A DNA stretch of 64,000 nucleotides from contig JAIVFJ010000319.1 in assembly GCA_025765615.1 (NCBI GenBank), positions 1 through 64,000 on the forward strand, read 5' to 3'. Both the position numbers and the translations under genes were made by a program. The DNA comes from Zopfochytrium polystomum (Eukaryota > Chytridiomycota > Chytridiomycetes > Chytridiales > Chytridiaceae). Shown one piece after another: positions 62,501-64,000 of this stretch (positions are counted from its first letter, which is position 1; each line of letters opens with the position of its first letter). The notes beneath the pieces were generated by a model. The model had not been told where the DNA came from, made no database searches, and was given only the letters and a program-made list of their open reading frames with translations.

Positions 62501-62952
62501 CGTCGCTGGCGTTGTGGGTGCTGGACGCGGACGAGAGCGGAGACCCGCGGGACGCGACGGCGTGGCGGCCCGAGACGTACGAGTACGGGTACGACGACGC
62601 GCCAGTCGTCATCTTCGCGCAACCCGGGACGGTGTCCCCTCCGTCGTCCGCGTCACCGGCGGCAGGGTTACCGCGAATCCGCGTCCCCTTCCTCGTCCGT
62701 TACAACAGCACCATCATGCTCCGCCCCGCGGCTCCCACTGGCGCCACCACATGGTGAGCCGGTCCCCGCCGCCGCGAGCGTCTGTCCGGGCTCGAGTACG
62801 TCGAGGCGGCGTGCTACCACAGCGAGGTCGAAGACGTCGGTGGGTTGTGGGGGACGCTGCAGGCGCAGCAGGGCGGGTGGATGAAGCCGACACACGGCAA
62901 GTTTGGCGGGGTGGTTGTTGTGCGGAGGGTCAAGGTGGATGTGGCGGCATAG
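59505..62952 (+). pseudogene. Pff1/ERMP1-like M28 metallopeptidase copy, frame-broken
   Basis: GC-rich. The translated pieces follow the vacuolar/ER membrane M28 family: ELSGAFSGAAAWEHLQTIAA, LLVSAHYDSTPVSYGMTDDA (zinc ligands H and D), FNFNNGEEMFLPG (catalytic Glu), HPWFTGIKAFINLEGTG, later membrane segments (LVILSCAAALLAVLVLSWW; FFAVLSVAV) and a luminal C-terminal domain (GGWGYTYDN... to VKVDVAA). An in-frame stop near 59,737, frame changes near 60,170 and 60,245, and loss of the segment with the last zinc-ligand His show it is not functional. A GT-AG intron survives at ~61,677-61,770. The N-terminal membrane helix is missing; the array lies in its place. Confidence 0.7.
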
Positions 62953-63508
62953 ATTTTTTTTTTTTTGTTTGAGCGTCTGGGTCTCGCGGTGTCGCGCTTG
63001 TTTGCCTTCTGCCCGAACCACACCCAGTTCCCACCACGCCCTCCTGCTCGACCCGCCCCTTTGTTGCTGCTGCCCGTCGCCCAGTGACCTTCGTTTTTCT
63101 TTTTTTTTTTTTTTTTTGGTTTTTTTTTTCTGGTACTTGCCCTAGAGTGTTGTGTCTTGTTGAGAGCGGGTTGGTTTGGTGTGGTGCGCACATGTGTGTC
63201 CGTGTGCGTGTGTGTGTTTTGTGAGGGGCTCCGTTTGTGCAAAACTTCAGAGCAAAGGGGGGGAAATGAATGTGAATTTCGGTTGCAGCAACCCCGCGGT
63301 GGGGAAAAAAAAGAAAAAAAAAAAATAATCGCAATGTGGGTGAGAGAGTCCCGTCCTGTCTGCTGCGGATTCCACGCTCAAGCACCCACTGCTCTTTGGG
63401 ATTGGGTTGGAGAGGGAGGGGGCCGAAGGCACCGAAGTTGTCACACAAGGGTTGCTCTTGTTGTGCGCCGCTCTTGTTTCCCTTGCACCCTGCCGCTGCT
63501 GGTCCTAG
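62953..63508. other. intergenic with T and A runs
   Basis: No gene seen; T runs at 62,954-62,967 and 63,101-63,130 and an A run near 63,304-63,327. Confidence 0.5.
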
Positions 63509-63850
63509 ACGGCCGCCGATCAGCCGATTAGCGCTAACGAAGTCCGACTGCGGGTGTCTGCCCCACAGCGTCCTTACAGCGTTCCGACAGAGTCTGTCAG
63601 TTTACCGCAATTGATTTTTTTGTATGGTTTTACGTGAGTGCGTCCCACAGAGAGAGCACTCACAGCGTCCCCACAGAGTCCCAGTCCCCACTGCGTCCCA
63701 CAGAGAGCGCCTCCACAGCGTCCCCACAGAGCCCCACAACAATTGGTTTTTTTTGTCTATTTATTTCACCACAGCGTCCCCACAGAGTCCCCGCAGCGTC
63801 CCTTTTTGGCATTTTCGTTTTGTTATAGTTTTACGTTAAGGCAAAAAAAA
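63509..63850 (+). repeat. CCCACAGAG array, copy 3
   Basis: Opens CCTAGACGGCC with a GATTAGCGCTAACGAAG word, about seven GCGTCC(CC)ACAGAG-type units, and ends TTACGTTAAGGCAAAAAAAA followed by TATGTCC. GC-rich coding-like sequence follows to the window end (LFILVFNEELDTAGGDGAAE in one frame), too short to assign. Confidence 0.8.
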
Positions 63851-64000
63851 TATGTCCCTCTGATCGCGATCTCTTCATCCTCGTCTTCAACGAGGAGCTG
63901 GACACTGCCGGTGGAGATGGCGCTGCTGAGGCAGCGGACGCTGGGCTGGTGTGCCCGTGCGACGAGCAACGCTAACTGGCTGGTGATGACACGCGGCTTC

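Overview
The window reads as nuclear DNA of a unicellular eukaryote. It has genes with short GT-AG introns, tRNA genes with introns at position 37/38, a chromodomain Ty3/gypsy retrotransposon, Ty1/copia debris, microsatellites and a large TIR-NACHT-WD40 receptor gene. A mosaic of GC-rich host genes with AT-rich giant-virus DNA would fit an ichthyosporean such as Amoebidium, where giant-virus endogenisation has been reported. That placement is a guess from gene content and is low confidence.

Layout. 1-0.8 kb: a decayed viral primase fragment. 0.9-6.75 kb (-): a seven-exon NLR-like gene (PB1-like, TIR, NACHT, 12 near-identical WD40 repeats). 6.75-11 kb: a GC-rich stretch with a hypothetical gene and an F-box/WD-repeat gene. 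11.7-24 kb and 32-36 kb: a tRNA-rich zone of about 18 tRNA genes (six with introns or intron-like inserts), two solo LTRs with target-site duplications, copia fragments and three truncated 5' tRNA pieces. 23.6-24.9 kb: a repeat array with recurring CCCACAGAG followed by a cyclin-like fragment. 26.7-31.5 kb (-): a broken viral or linear-plasmid-like segment with a family B DNA polymerase and an RPB2-like RNA polymerase subunit, split by a Tc1/mariner copy.

36.57-59.09 kb: an AT-rich endogenous giant-virus-like block. It carries two D5-type helicase genes (one fused to an AEP primase), a PD-(D/E)XK-like nuclease, small paralogous proteins, a KOW/NADAR locus and a cluster of small proteins built from a Cys/His module, an F-box and a RING finger. 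Genes in this cluster share a compact transcription-unit format: a CTTGGCGG...TGAATTTTG element and a GTCACGTGAC palindrome upstream, and a long 3' hairpin with a conserved seven-base loop (CAGCCAG in most copies) plus a T run 15-27 bp after the stop. The stem arms differ between copies but keep pairing. Nine hairpins are present, and this is the most novel signal I see. A very young non-autonomous chromovirus (47,218-50,396, LTRs identical by eye) has split one F-box gene of the cluster.

59.09-64 kb: a second CCCACAGAG array at the right border of the viral block, a frame-broken copy of a Pff1/ERMP1-like M28 metallopeptidase gene, and a third array. Many viral ORFs are broken by one-base shifts, often in homopolymers, so either the block is decaying or the assembly has indel errors; raw reads would decide.
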